Origin: Gemmatimonadales bacterium
GTDB taxonomy: Bacteria > Krumholzibacteriota > Krumholzibacteriia > LZORAL124-64-63
Length of the DNA: 64,000 bases
Direction of reading: 5' to 3'
Assembly (NCBI GenBank): GCA_019038745.1
Contig: JAHOYV010000052.1
Span: 40,160-104,159 of the forward strand
Below the pieces are notes generated by a model. The model saw only the letters and a list, made by a program, of their open reading frames with translations, ran no database searches and was not told the origin of the DNA. The position numbers were made by a program, and so were the translations under genes. Shown one piece after another: positions 26,480 through 34,597 of this stretch (positions within the stretch are counted from its first letter, which is position 1; the number at the start of each line of letters is the position of its first letter).

Positions 26480-29203
26480 ATGACTGACTTCACCGACTTC
26501 CCCGATACCCTTACCCCCAGTCCCTTGGCTGACGGTTTGCACACCGCCAAGTTGCCGAACGGTCTGCGCGTCATCATCAAGGAAGACCACCGTGCTCCGG
26601 TAGCCATATGCAACGCTTGGGTGAAGGTTGGCAGTAACCGAGAGCCGGAAAAGCTTCGCGGCTGGTCACACGGCATTGAGCACATGCTGTTCAAGGGCAC
26701 GCAGCGCCGCCGGGAAGGAGACTTCGCCAGTGAGGTAGCGGATGCCGGGGGCACGACCAATGCCGGTACAGGGTACGAGACCACCAACTACCACATAACC
26801 GTACCGGTGGAGAAACTGCCCGTGGCGGTGGACATTCTGGCGGATGTGCTGTTCAACAGCACCATCGAGTCGACATCGCTGGACGCCGAACGAAAGGTCC
26901 TGGTCCACGAAAATCACATGTACGACGACATCCCATTCGGATTCGGAGTTACCTGGCGGTGGGGCATGGAACTGGCCTTCGACAAGAGCCCTTACCGCAA
27001 CCCCATCGGGGGCAAAGACGAGAATCTGCTGGAGCGCGACCGCAAAGACATCCTGGCCTTCTTCGGGTCGGCATACAGACCGGACAACATGACCGTTGTC
27101 ATTGTGGGAGATGTAAATCCCAAGGTGGCATTCGCCGAGGTCGTCGAGAAATTCGGAGCAGCCTCGGCGAATGGATCCGGTGCCGATCCCTCGGTTGCAA
27201 TCGTGGATCATCCTCCGACCGAGCCCCCTCATCGCGGCTGCAGAATTCGCGTGGAACACGGCGACATCCAGCGTGCCTACGCCAAGCTCATCTTCCCCGG
27301 GCCGGGCGACGTCGATGCGGACCGACCGACTCTGAGCGTTGCCCGTCGAGTTCTTTCGGACGGCCGAAGTTGCCGTCTGTACCGCCGGGTACAGGAAGAA
27401 CAGAAACTGGTCGACGAATTCACGGTTATGACCGAAACCGGCCCCCGCGAGGGTGTGTTCATGGTGGACCTGGAGACCGATCCGCAACGACTTGCCAAGG
27501 CGATAGCCGCCGTCGCTGAAGTCCTGGCCGACCTGGCAGAAGAAGGGTGCACGGAGAAGGAACTGGACCGGGCCAGGATACGGGTCGCCCGCTCCTTTCT
27601 CTTCGGCGAGGAAACCGTGCAGGGGCAGGCCTCTACCATCGGTTATTACGACGCAATGGGCGATCTGCCCGGCGCCTTCCGTTTCCCGGAGCGAGTTGAA
27701 CAGGTCACTGCTGAAGCGGTAGCTGCCTTCTGCGGCCGGACGTTCGATCTGGATAAATTGAGTTGCGTTATCTACCTGCCCGAAGGAACCGATGCCGAAG
27801 CCGTGGGCATTCCATCAACCCCGGAAAGTTTGGCCAAGCTGCTGGGTAATAAGCTGACTTCCGGACCGGGCCGGAAGAAAGCAACCGCCCCGCAGGCCTA
27901 CCCTACAAGAAAAACAGAGAAAGCACCCACATCCGGCGACGCGATCATGGGCTCGGCCTCTTCAACGCCAGCGTTCGAAACCATTCCCCTTTCCAACGGA
28001 GTTAAGGTCCTTTACCGCATGGATTATACCGTCCCCGTTGTAACCCTGGCTATGACTGCGCGCGGCGGGGCCATTAGTGAAACGGCCAAAGATTCGGGAC
28101 TCGCCTGCCTGATGCAGATGGTACAGATCAAGGGTGCGGACAGCCTGAATGCGGAAGCCGTTCACGAAATCCTGGAAGGCGAAGGCTCATCTCTGGTGCC
28201 GCGCACGGACCGGGACTTCACCGGCCTGTTCTTCAGCGGTCTATCCGATCGCCTGGAGCGGGCCCTGGACGTGGCCGGAAGAGTCATCACTTCCCCTTCT
28301 TTTCCGGAAATGGAAATTGAGCAGGAGCGCAGGTTGGCCCTGGAACAATTGGCCTCCCTGCAGGACAGTCCTTTCCAGGCCGCCACCCTCAAGTTACGGG
28401 AACTGGTTTACGGTGATCACGTTTACGGCCGGCCCATGATCGGAACCACTGAAAGCCTGCCTAGTTTTGACCGGAAAGCCCTGATCACACGTTACGAAAA
28501 GGCCTGGGTACCGGGCAACCTTCATATCGTGGTCTCGGGCAGCTTTGACCGGGACAAACTGCTGGGCAAACTGGAGGAGATCCTTGCGGACCTGCCTACC
28601 GGTCACGACCCGGCCGAAATATCCCCTTCGTTGCCCCCTATCACATCTCCTGAGGGTATCCGCTCCGAAAGAATAACAAGGGAGCAGAACCAGAGCGTGG
28701 TCCTGGTAGCCTGGCCTGGGCCGGCTACACCCAATGAAGACCGCGTACCCTTGATGCTTCTGAAGGAAATCCTCAACGGCCAGAGCGGACGACTCTTCGA
28801 CTCGTTGCGAAACAAGCAATCCCTCTGCTACAACACCGGCACCATGAGTACGGCGGGCTTCGGCCAGGGTATGTTCCTGGGTTATGTCCTGACTGCCCCC
28901 GAGTCGGAACAGCAGGCGCTGGGAGCCCTTATCGAGGTTTTGCAGGGGCTGGCCGCTGGTCCGGCCGAATTGGCTGAATTCGAGCGGGCCCGAGCCAAAC
29001 TGCTGGGAAACCTGTTGATCTCAAGCCAGGCCAACTCGGCCCGGGTCAGCAGAACCGACCGGGATTTCATCCACGGACGTGGCACCAACAATCTGGATAA
29101 GCTGTTGCGGCACATTGAGACCTGCCAACCTGAAGAAGTACAGACCGTAGCGGAAAAGATTTTCGGCAGGGAAGGGCGTTTCCAGGTAATTTTGGGGCCA
29201 TAA
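26480..29203 (+). CDS. Fused M16-family zinc protease (active half plus inactive half)
   Basis: One chain of 907 residues carries two M16 units, as in mitochondrial processing peptidase or PqqL-like proteins. The first has the inverted zinc motif HGIEH (H64, E67, H68) and 'ERKVLVHEN' with the third ligand downstream. The second unit, from about residue 495, has the fold ('FETIPLSNGVKVLYR', 'FLGYVLTAPESEQQAL') but no HxxEH, so it should be the inactive substrate-holding half. No clear signal peptide is visible. ATG 26480 is preferred over an upstream TTG. The role is probably peptide degradation. Confidence 0.9.
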   Translation: MTDFTDFPDTLTPSPLADGLHTAKLPNGLRVIIKEDHRAPVAICNAWVKVGSNREPEKLRGWSHGIEHMLFKGTQRRREGDFASEVADAGGTTNAGTGYETTNYHITVPVEKLPVAVDILADVLFNSTIESTSLDAERKVLVHENHMYDDIPFGFGVTWRWGMELAFDKSPYRNPIGGKDENLLERDRKDILAFFGSAYRPDNMTVVIVGDVNPKVAFAEVVEKFGAASANGSGADPSVAIVDHPPTEPPHRGCRIRVEHGDIQRAYAKLIFPGPGDVDADRPTLSVARRVLSDGRSCRLYRRVQEEQKLVDEFTVMTETGPREGVFMVDLETDPQRLAKAIAAVAEVLADLAEEGCTEKELDRARIRVARSFLFGEETVQGQASTIGYYDAMGDLPGAFRFPERVEQVTAEAVAAFCGRTFDLDKLSCVIYLPEGTDAEAVGIPSTPESLAKLLGNKLTSGPGRKKATAPQAYPTRKTEKAPTSGDAIMGSASSTPAFETIPLSNGVKVLYRMDYTVPVVTLAMTARGGAISETAKDSGLACLMQMVQIKGADSLNAEAVHEILEGEGSSLVPRTDRDFTGLFFSGLSDRLERALDVAGRVITSPSFPEMEIEQERRLALEQLASLQDSPFQAATLKLRELVYGDHVYGRPMIGTTESLPSFDRKALITRYEKAWVPGNLHIVVSGSFDRDKLLGKLEEILADLPTGHDPAEISPSLPPITSPEGIRSERITREQNQSVVLVAWPGPATPNEDRVPLMLLKEILNGQSGRLFDSLRNKQSLCYNTGTMSTAGFGQGMFLGYVLTAPESEQQALGALIEVLQGLAAGPAELAEFERARAKLLGNLLISSQANSARVSRTDRDFIHGRGTNNLDKLLRHIETCQPEEVQTVAEKIFGREGRFQVILGP

Positions 29204-29233
29204 TCCGAATTGGCTGCCAGCCCTGTGGAGATA

Positions 29234-29267
29234 CCGGGGAGGGATGCTAAACGCGCGCCCTCCCCGG
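29234..29267. terminator. GC-rich hairpin between convergent genes
   Basis: A 10-bp perfect stem CCGGGGAGGG/CCCTCCCCGG (29234-29243 with 29258-29267) lies between the M16 protease stop and the convergent cupin stop. There is no T tract, so termination by itself is uncertain. Confidence 0.45.
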
Positions 29268-29283
29268 GGATCGGTCAACCTAC

Positions 29284-29643
29284 TCAGACGGACATCGTGT
29301 AGCGATTCGGAGCATCGGACATATCGATTAGAATTGTCCGCTCACTAAAATTGGCGCGATGAACTGCGCCTTCGGGAACCTCGTATTTCTCCCCAGCCTG
29401 GTAGAGATTGGTTTCACCGTTGATTTCCATGGTCATCTCGCCAACGATCACCATCCCCCGCTGGTCGCAGTGGGAATGGTCGGGAAAGCTGACTCCTTCC
29501 TCGAAAACAAAGAACACAACCTGTTTTTCGTCGTCGCGCAGGCAAAAGCCCGTTACTCCATCAACAGGAATTTCCACTTTGGGAAGAGTCAGTATTTCGG
29601 GGGGAAGAAGATCGGAAAGGGAATTGGAACTGGATTCTACCAT
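29284..29643 (-). CDS. Small cupin-domain protein
   Basis: A single cupin barrel of 119 residues: 'FPDHSHCDQRGMVIVGEM' supplies metal-binding histidines and 'EKYEVPEGAVHRA' the second cupin motif. No catalytic assignment is possible; such proteins range from isomerases to sensory domains. The ATG at 29643 has AAGGAGG nine bases upstream; the open frame extends 18 codons further without support. A promoter pair lies at 29720-29747. Confidence 0.85.
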   Translation of the reverse strand: MVESSSNSLSDLLPPEILTLPKVEIPVDGVTGFCLRDDEKQVVFFVFEEGVSFPDHSHCDQRGMVIVGEMTMEINGETNLYQAGEKYEVPEGAVHRANFSERTILIDMSDAPNRYTMSV

Positions 29644-29719
29644 ACGTCGGGCCCTCCTTGATTTTGAGCTCGCGCATCCGATGTTCCGGACAACCACTTG
29701 CCCGGACCCGGACCTTCAC

Positions 29720-29747
29720 ATACTAACAAAACGTCGGGATTTGACAA
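29720..29747 (-). promoter_or_regulatory. Candidate promoter of the cupin gene
   Basis: On the minus strand, TTGTCA (29747-29742) and TAGTAT (29725-29720) are 16 bases apart, about 80 bases before the cupin ATG. Confidence 0.4.
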
Positions 29748-29781
29748 GATCTCTCATAACTCTAATTTACCAGCGAGGAAA

Positions 29782-29826
29782 TATTACCCCACCTGCTTAA
29801 GGTAGTAATAGGGTAAAAAAGCAGGT
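29782..29826. repeat. Overlapping inverted repeats in an AT-rich gap
   Basis: Three inverted repeats compete in 45 bases: ACCTGCTT/AAGCAGGT (29791-29798, 29819-29826), TTACCC/GGGTAA (29784-29789, 29811-29816) and TATTAC/GTAATA (29782-29787, 29805-29810). They lie between the cupin promoter and the stop of the endonuclease-family gene. They could be a weak terminator for that minus-strand gene or alternative RNA folds. Nothing else was recognised in 29748-29924. Confidence 0.35.
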
Positions 29827-29924
29827 TCATTTCGTTCCAAAACGCCTTGTTTCCCAACTTAAAAAACGCAACTTGCACTCTACCTCTGGGAAATCCTTCC
29901 CCAAAGGCAGCAATCCATCCAGCC

Positions 29925-30797
29925 TCAACCTGCCAACGAGAATTCGGCCAGAACCGGGAAGTGGTCCGAAGGCAGGGCATTGGGTCGATGCTCCATCCCC
30001 GTAAAGTCCACCCGATCAATAGACCGCACGGTCAAACGAGGCCGGAAAAACACATAATCAATGCGACGCGGGCCCAGCAGAAGCTGTCCCATTCGATCTC
30101 TAAATCCCAGCCCACGAAAAGTAGCGCCCTCCGGGTCGGAATTCCCGCGGACTTCGGCCCAGGCATCGAATAGGGGTTCCAGACCAACCCGTGCCTCCTC
30201 CATGGCCCGGATCTCGGGAGATCCCGCCACTGCGTTGAAATCACCAGTAAGAAAGACCGGCAGATCTCCGCCCAATTCCTCCACCCGGCGGCTGACATGT
30301 TCTCGCAGCATCAACGCACTACGCATCCGATGCAAGGGGTTAACCGCCTCAAGGTGAGTAGTCCCGAACACGAATTTTTGACCCGATCCAATCAATTCGA
30401 AATTATTCCAGGTCACCAATCTGGGCCGCGATCCAAGGTGGAACTGGGAGGCCGGCACCTCCGGTGTGCCTGAAAGCCAAAGACTCTCTCCTGAATTTTC
30501 GTTATCAAGGGGCCGGATTCGATCGCGGCGGTAAAAAGTGGCGCAGTACCAGTTTTTTTCATCGCCGAACATCGAGTTTCCCAGGTTCCCTTCTCCAAGA
30601 AAGTCGTATTCCGGCAGTAATTCGGCCAAGTCCAACAACTGGCTGTAGTTGGCCTCTTGAGTACCCACCACGTCAGGCTGGAAATTCTCGAAGATCTTGG
30701 CAATATTCCGCTTACGGAGCCGCCACGGATGGCTGCGCCGTTTCTTGGTGGAGGTCAGAAGGTTGAATTGCATCACTCTCAAATTGGTGTCAGCCAC
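29925..30797 (-). CDS. Endonuclease/exonuclease/phosphatase (EEP) family protein
   Basis: The 290-residue protein has the EEP fold motifs in order: 'LRVMQFNLLT', the metal glutamate in 'GTQEANY', the 'TTHLEA' strand, catalytic 'LTGDFNAV' and C-terminal 'PSDHFPV'. It may cleave nucleic acid or remove phosphate from a lipid or nucleotide; the sequence does not decide. There is no signal peptide. The start is GTG with GGAG nine bases upstream. Confidence 0.88.
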   Translation of the reverse strand: MADTNLRVMQFNLLTSTKKRRSHPWRLRKRNIAKIFENFQPDVVGTQEANYSQLLDLAELLPEYDFLGEGNLGNSMFGDEKNWYCATFYRRDRIRPLDNENSGESLWLSGTPEVPASQFHLGSRPRLVTWNNFELIGSGQKFVFGTTHLEAVNPLHRMRSALMLREHVSRRVEELGGDLPVFLTGDFNAVAGSPEIRAMEEARVGLEPLFDAWAEVRGNSDPEGATFRGLGFRDRMGQLLLGPRRIDYVFFRPRLTVRSIDRVDFTGMEHRPNALPSDHFPVLAEFSLAG

Positions 30798-31035
30798 TAT
30801 GTTCTACTCCATCAAGTTTCCGGGCCAGTCGATCGTCCCCGGTGCATTTCTGCCCAGATCCCATGGAGATTCCAAATCCCTCAAGGGGTCAAGCTTCGTT
30901 TATTATTCTGCATGATTCGGCAAAGTTCCGAATTGCTTCCCCGACTTACAGGCAAATCCCGTACCGGGTTTTTCGTTCCCAAATGATTCCGGCCGGGCCG
31001 GGGCAGGTCTCCAAACATTCGGCGGAGAATTTGAC

Positions 31036-31590
31036 TCAGGAAAATAAGTCCATTTGCGGGGGTTCGCCAGGGAGCTTCATCTCTTCCAGTACCCGCGACA
31101 CCCAACCTACGCGCGTGTCCCCGGGAAGTTTCAAATAAGCTATGTCGAATTCGGCCAGCAATTGATCCAACAAGAGGTCGATAGTCTTCTGAAAATCCAC
31201 GGACGTATCCCGGGTGCCGTCGAAGGCCGGTGGAGCGATCACAGGTACCTTGACCAACAGGTCGTAAGTTTTCATCCAGTACTTTATGAACGGTTCAATT
31301 TCAGGACGACGACCGGCGGCCTGCACCATGTAGGCGTAATTATCGATCACGGCCCGATCACAAACAATGGCATCGAATGCCGCGGTGAGTTCGATTTCCT
31401 GCGCAACCTGCGTGTGCAGAATCCAGTTCTGCGCAGCGTCCGTAGTCTCCCGGTTGATGGGCAAAGGACAGCTCCTGGCCACTTCCTTGACCAGATCAAC
31501 ACTGAGATCCAACCTCTTCAGAGCCGCTGCCAGCTCGAAGCAGAGAGTTGTTTTGCCGACTCCGTGCGTGCCTATGAATGCGATTTTCAT
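31036..31590 (-). CDS. Small P-loop ATPase/kinase (AAA_28, NadR-kinase-like)
   Basis: The 184-residue protein has the Walker A motif 'GTHGVGKTT' at its N terminus and a switch-like 'CDRAVIDNYAY' (Walker B type aspartate). The fold is like thymidylate kinase or NadR ribosylnicotinamide kinase (AAA_28). The substrate is unknown. It ends 238 bases before the start of the EEP gene; that gap shows no further element beyond a 6-bp inverted repeat at 30915-30933. The upstream neighbour is divergent. Confidence 0.82.
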   Translation of the reverse strand: MKIAFIGTHGVGKTTLCFELAAALKRLDLSVDLVKEVARSCPLPINRETTDAAQNWILHTQVAQEIELTAAFDAIVCDRAVIDNYAYMVQAAGRRPEIEPFIKYWMKTYDLLVKVPVIAPPAFDGTRDTSVDFQKTIDLLLDQLLAEFDIAYLKLPGDTRVGWVSRVLEEMKLPGEPPQMDLFS

Positions 31591-31764
31591 ATCTGAAATC
31601 TAAAGCCCGAAGACCCAATTGTCCAGAGCATCAGATTGAACAGAAAAACGCAAAAGTTTAGACAATTTATCGGGTCAGATATTAGTTTGCCCAAAAGACC
31701 AACTGGAGTTATCCTCATTGACGGAAGGGACGCAACACAACTTTTCAATTAGCCCAAAGAAGTC

Positions 31765-32448
31765 ATGATTCGTATTCCCTACGACATTTCTCGTCTGTTC
31801 TCTTCCAACTCGCCCTATTACCGAGGGAGTTTTTTTCTGTGCCTAGGGGCAATCTTGATGGCACTGGGCAGCTTGACCAATCTGATGTTCCGCCTTCCTT
31901 GCCCGATCACTGCCGAATTTCTCACTCCTGACCTCTCCTGGTCTTTTTGGATCGCATCCTTGTTTATTCTCGGCGCCGGATTCCTCTGGGTCAGCAGCGC
32001 CCCGAGTTTCTCCAACATGGGATTGTTTGTCGCCCTTTTCCACGTAGTCCACGCCCTGGGCTTACTGTTGATTTTGATTTTTAAATGGGACTTCGGCTGG
32101 TTTCCCCCGGAATTTCTGACTATCGGGCGACTCATTTCCTTACTTTTCTTCGCGTTCAAGGAAAAGTCGGCCGTCCCCGCCCCTATCCTGGTCCTGTTGG
32201 GATCCACCGCTGCACTTCAGGTTCTGAAGATCAACCTGCGGGTCCTTCAAATCATTCCGGAAACTTCTGCGGCCTGGTTAGCCTTGTTGGATACTGCCCT
32301 GCTGTTATTGATGGCTGCAGCTTTCTTCATGCTTGGGGTTTTCTTCCTGAAAGGAGAGGATTCCTGGCCCCTGGAGGAAGATATTGATGAGGACATGGCT
32401 TTGGAGGAGTTCAACAATCCGGAACATCCCTGGAACAAACCTAAATAG
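31765..32448 (+). CDS. Multi-pass membrane protein of unknown function
   Basis: The 227-residue protein has about six hydrophobic helices between residues 20 and 195, then a short strongly acidic cytoplasmic tail ('LEEDIDEDMALEEF'). I do not recognise a family. The ribosome site before the ATG is weak (AAAGAAG). It is divergent from the P-loop ATPase gene and followed by an AT-rich gap with a promoter for the next gene, so it is probably monocistronic. Confidence 0.75.
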   Translation: MIRIPYDISRLFSSNSPYYRGSFFLCLGAILMALGSLTNLMFRLPCPITAEFLTPDLSWSFWIASLFILGAGFLWVSSAPSFSNMGLFVALFHVVHALGLLLILIFKWDFGWFPPEFLTIGRLISLLFFAFKEKSAVPAPILVLLGSTAALQVLKINLRVLQIIPETSAAWLALLDTALLLLMAAAFFMLGVFFLKGEDSWPLEEDIDEDMALEEFNNPEHPWNKPK

Positions 32449-32602
32449 ATTGGTTGTGCCGCGAAGAATGTTGCTGCCCTAATTGAACCCAGCCTTTCAC
32501 TACAAACAGCAATAATTGAACGCCAAAAGAAGATTATTTGGGAGAATTTAGAACATTTTCTGAATACCAACATTCTTCCCGGCACGAAAAAAACATTATG
32601 AC

Positions 32603-32632
32603 TTGCCTTATTCCACAATTTTTTGTTATAAT
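32603..32632 (+). promoter_or_regulatory. Strong sigma70-type promoter
   Basis: TTGCCT (32603-32608) and a perfect TATAAT (32627-32632) are 18 bases apart in a very AT-rich tract. They lie about 95 bases before the start of the secreted protein at 32728. This is the best promoter match in the window. Confidence 0.65.
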
Positions 32633-32727
32633 AGTCTGTGTAAAAGAAATTTCCTGAAGTTCACTTTAATCTTTTCAACTTTTTCTTATCCAAGTTTACC
32701 TTGGCGCAAATTGTCTGGGAGACAATA

Positions 32728-33345
32728 ATGAAAACCAGAAAATCATTTTTTCTATTGGCAACTGTATTCATTGCCGCATCATCCTTTGGATTATCCGTTG
32801 CTTCCAATGCAGCCGTCCACGAGGGCTCCGACATACTGGGTCTGGCCACAACCACCGATGAAACCGGCGAGTTCTTTTTGCAGGACTCTCCCCTGGGCCC
32901 CTTCGATCTTCACTTGTTGGTATACGGGTTCGATCATTCTCAAGGAATAGCCGGCTGGGAGTGCCAGGTGATTTTGCCCGCTGGAGTCCAGGCTACTGGA
33001 ATTACACTAGTTGGCAAAGCTGATCCAGCAGGCGTCGATCTGGCCAATTGCAACATCCAAGTTTATCCCACATTACCCATCCATCCGGTAAACGGCATCG
33101 CCCATCTGGCCACCTTGCACTTGGAGCTTGTTGACAACGCTGAAGACCTGGAAATCTTCCTGGCTCCCTACTCGTCCCAGGCGTCTAAGGACTCCATGAA
33201 TTTTTCCCTTGAGACCTCCCACTCGAATATGTTTGAGTTCAGCTGGCCCGATGATTGCCCCGAATGCTCGGTGTTTGATTTAATACATATTTCACAACCT
33301 GTCGTGAAATCCACTTGGGACCTAGTCAAAAGCCTATACCAATAG
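32728..33345 (+). CDS. Secreted protein of unknown function
   Basis: 205 residues with a clear signal peptide (positively charged start, hydrophobic 'FFLLATVFIAASSFGLSVA'). The mature part is a probable beta-sandwich: 'FDLHLLVYGFDHSQGIAGWECQV' recalls cohesin-like or 'anchor' domains seen in secreted proteins of FCB-group bacteria. A C-terminal CPEC motif could bind metal or form a disulfide. The ATG at 32728 has GGGAG seven bases upstream. It has its own promoter and terminator, consistent with a highly expressed single gene. Confidence 0.75.
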   Translation: MKTRKSFFLLATVFIAASSFGLSVASNAAVHEGSDILGLATTTDETGEFFLQDSPLGPFDLHLLVYGFDHSQGIAGWECQVILPAGVQATGITLVGKADPAGVDLANCNIQVYPTLPIHPVNGIAHLATLHLELVDNAEDLEIFLAPYSSQASKDSMNFSLETSHSNMFEFSWPDDCPECSVFDLIHISQPVVKSTWDLVKSLYQ

Positions 33346-33378
33346 TGTCCTGTCCTCCTCGACTGAACACTCGGTTGA

Positions 33379-33415
33379 AATAAAGCTCCGGAATAATCCG
33401 GGGCTTTATTTTATT
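33379..33415 (+). terminator. Intrinsic terminator of the secreted-protein gene
   Basis: A 13-bp stem with one T-G wobble (33379-33391 with 33398-33410) and a 6-base loop is followed by a T-rich tail on the plus strand. It lies 34 bases after the stop. Confidence 0.85.
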
Positions 33416-33505
33416 AAATGGAACCTTCCATCTCAAATATTCGTCCTTTCGGCGTCAAGTTCCACCAAGCAAGAATACCAAAATGAATCCTGAAAGGATG
33501 AGGAG

Positions 33506-34432
33506 ATGACTCACTCCTGCCCCAAACATGTTCTCACCGAACGATCCCCTATCGCTGCCAACCACTTCCCTATAGCCCTTTCTGTGAATTTCCCCTGGAT
33601 CCTGGCGGCCATCACGCTGGCCATAATCCTGTTGGCCGGTTCACCTTCCAGGGGTGGCGGGCTCGGTATTCCGACTCAACGCGTCGGTTTGGGCTTCGGT
33701 AACCTCGAAGAATTTTCGGGGTTACGATTTAATTTTTCGGATCGGAACATCAATAGCATGACGGGTCTGCACTTCACCTTGTGGTCCCCCAAGGATAATG
33801 ACAGTGCCTTATACGACGGTCTCTCAGTAGGCCTAGTGGGAACAACTGGTGATCGCTTTCGGGGTATTGCGATCGGTGGAGTAGGAATTGGTGCCCAAAA
33901 GATCACGGGACTGGCAATCGGAGGCATCGGAGTGGGTGCCGATGATGTCACTGGAGCAGTGGCCGGTTTGGTCGGAGTAGGAGCAGACAAAATAACCGGT
34001 TTTGCATTCGCAGGCGTTGGTGTAGGTGTCGACGACATTACAGGAATCGCCATCGGAGGCGTTGGCGTCGGAGGCAACGACATCACGGGAATTGCCATTG
34101 GAGGCGTTGGCGTCGGAGGCGAAAACCTTACCGGAATCCTTTTGGGAGGAATCGGAGTCGGCGGGAGCAGCATCACCGGACTAGCCGTTGGGGGAGCCGT
34201 TGGCGCGGAACGAATGGAAGGAGCCTGCCTCTCTCTGGCCTACCTGAAGGGAATTTCCATGACCGGTGTGGGTACCGGAGCCTACACGAACCTTGAACAC
34301 GCCAAAGGATTAACCATCGGGATATTCAACAGGGCCCAGGTACTGGAAGGAGTCCAGATCGGACTCTTGAACTACGCCGGTAATAACCCAGCCGCCACTC
34401 GATGGACGCCAGGGATCAACTGCCACTTCTAA
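33506..34432 (+). CDS. LA_2272-family surface repeat protein (15-residue glycine repeats)
   Basis: 308 residues: an N-terminal hydrophobic segment (residues 28-46), a linker, then at least seven tandem 15-residue repeats of the form 'GIAIGGVGVGGNDIT' (residues 120-224), ending with 'GLTIGIFNRAQVLEGVQIGLLNYAGNN'. The end motif is characteristic of the LA_2272 surface-repeat family known from Leptospira and other bacteria. The periodicity suggests a beta-solenoid. Export is likely; function unknown. AAAGG lies eight bases before the ATG. Confidence 0.82.
   Translation: MTHSCPKHVLTERSPIAANHFPIALSVNFPWILAAITLAIILLAGSPSRGGGLGIPTQRVGLGFGNLEEFSGLRFNFSDRNINSMTGLHFTLWSPKDNDSALYDGLSVGLVGTTGDRFRGIAIGGVGIGAQKITGLAIGGIGVGADDVTGAVAGLVGVGADKITGFAFAGVGVGVDDITGIAIGGVGVGGNDITGIAIGGVGVGGENLTGILLGGIGVGGSSITGLAVGGAVGAERMEGACLSLAYLKGISMTGVGTGAYTNLEHAKGLTIGIFNRAQVLEGVQIGLLNYAGNNPAATRWTPGINCHF
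33863..34177 (+). repeat. Seven tandem 45-bp coding repeats
   Basis: Seven in-frame units of 45 bases encode the Gly/Ile/Val repeat of the surface protein. Two central units are nearly identical at the DNA level ('attgccat(t/c)ggaggcgttgg'), so recent duplication or slippage is likely. Confidence 0.85.
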
Positions 34433-34597
34433 CCTGGGGGAGCAGGAAATCTTTGAATCGATAAGCTGTTATTATCTGATTGATTCGATTATAGTTTCTT
34501 CAACCCCCTGTCCCTTGGAACACCTCAGAGGTCAGTGCACTCCCCGGGGCGGGAACACGTAAATAGGCTCCGCCCCCGCTGCCCTGGAGATACCGGT

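Noticed and set aside
33676..34176. 166-codon minus-strand Pro/Thr-rich frame
   Set aside because: Mirror of the glycine-rich tandem repeats on the plus strand.
33863..34177. Possible CRISPR-like array
   Set aside because: Repeats are coding, contiguous and in frame with no spacers.
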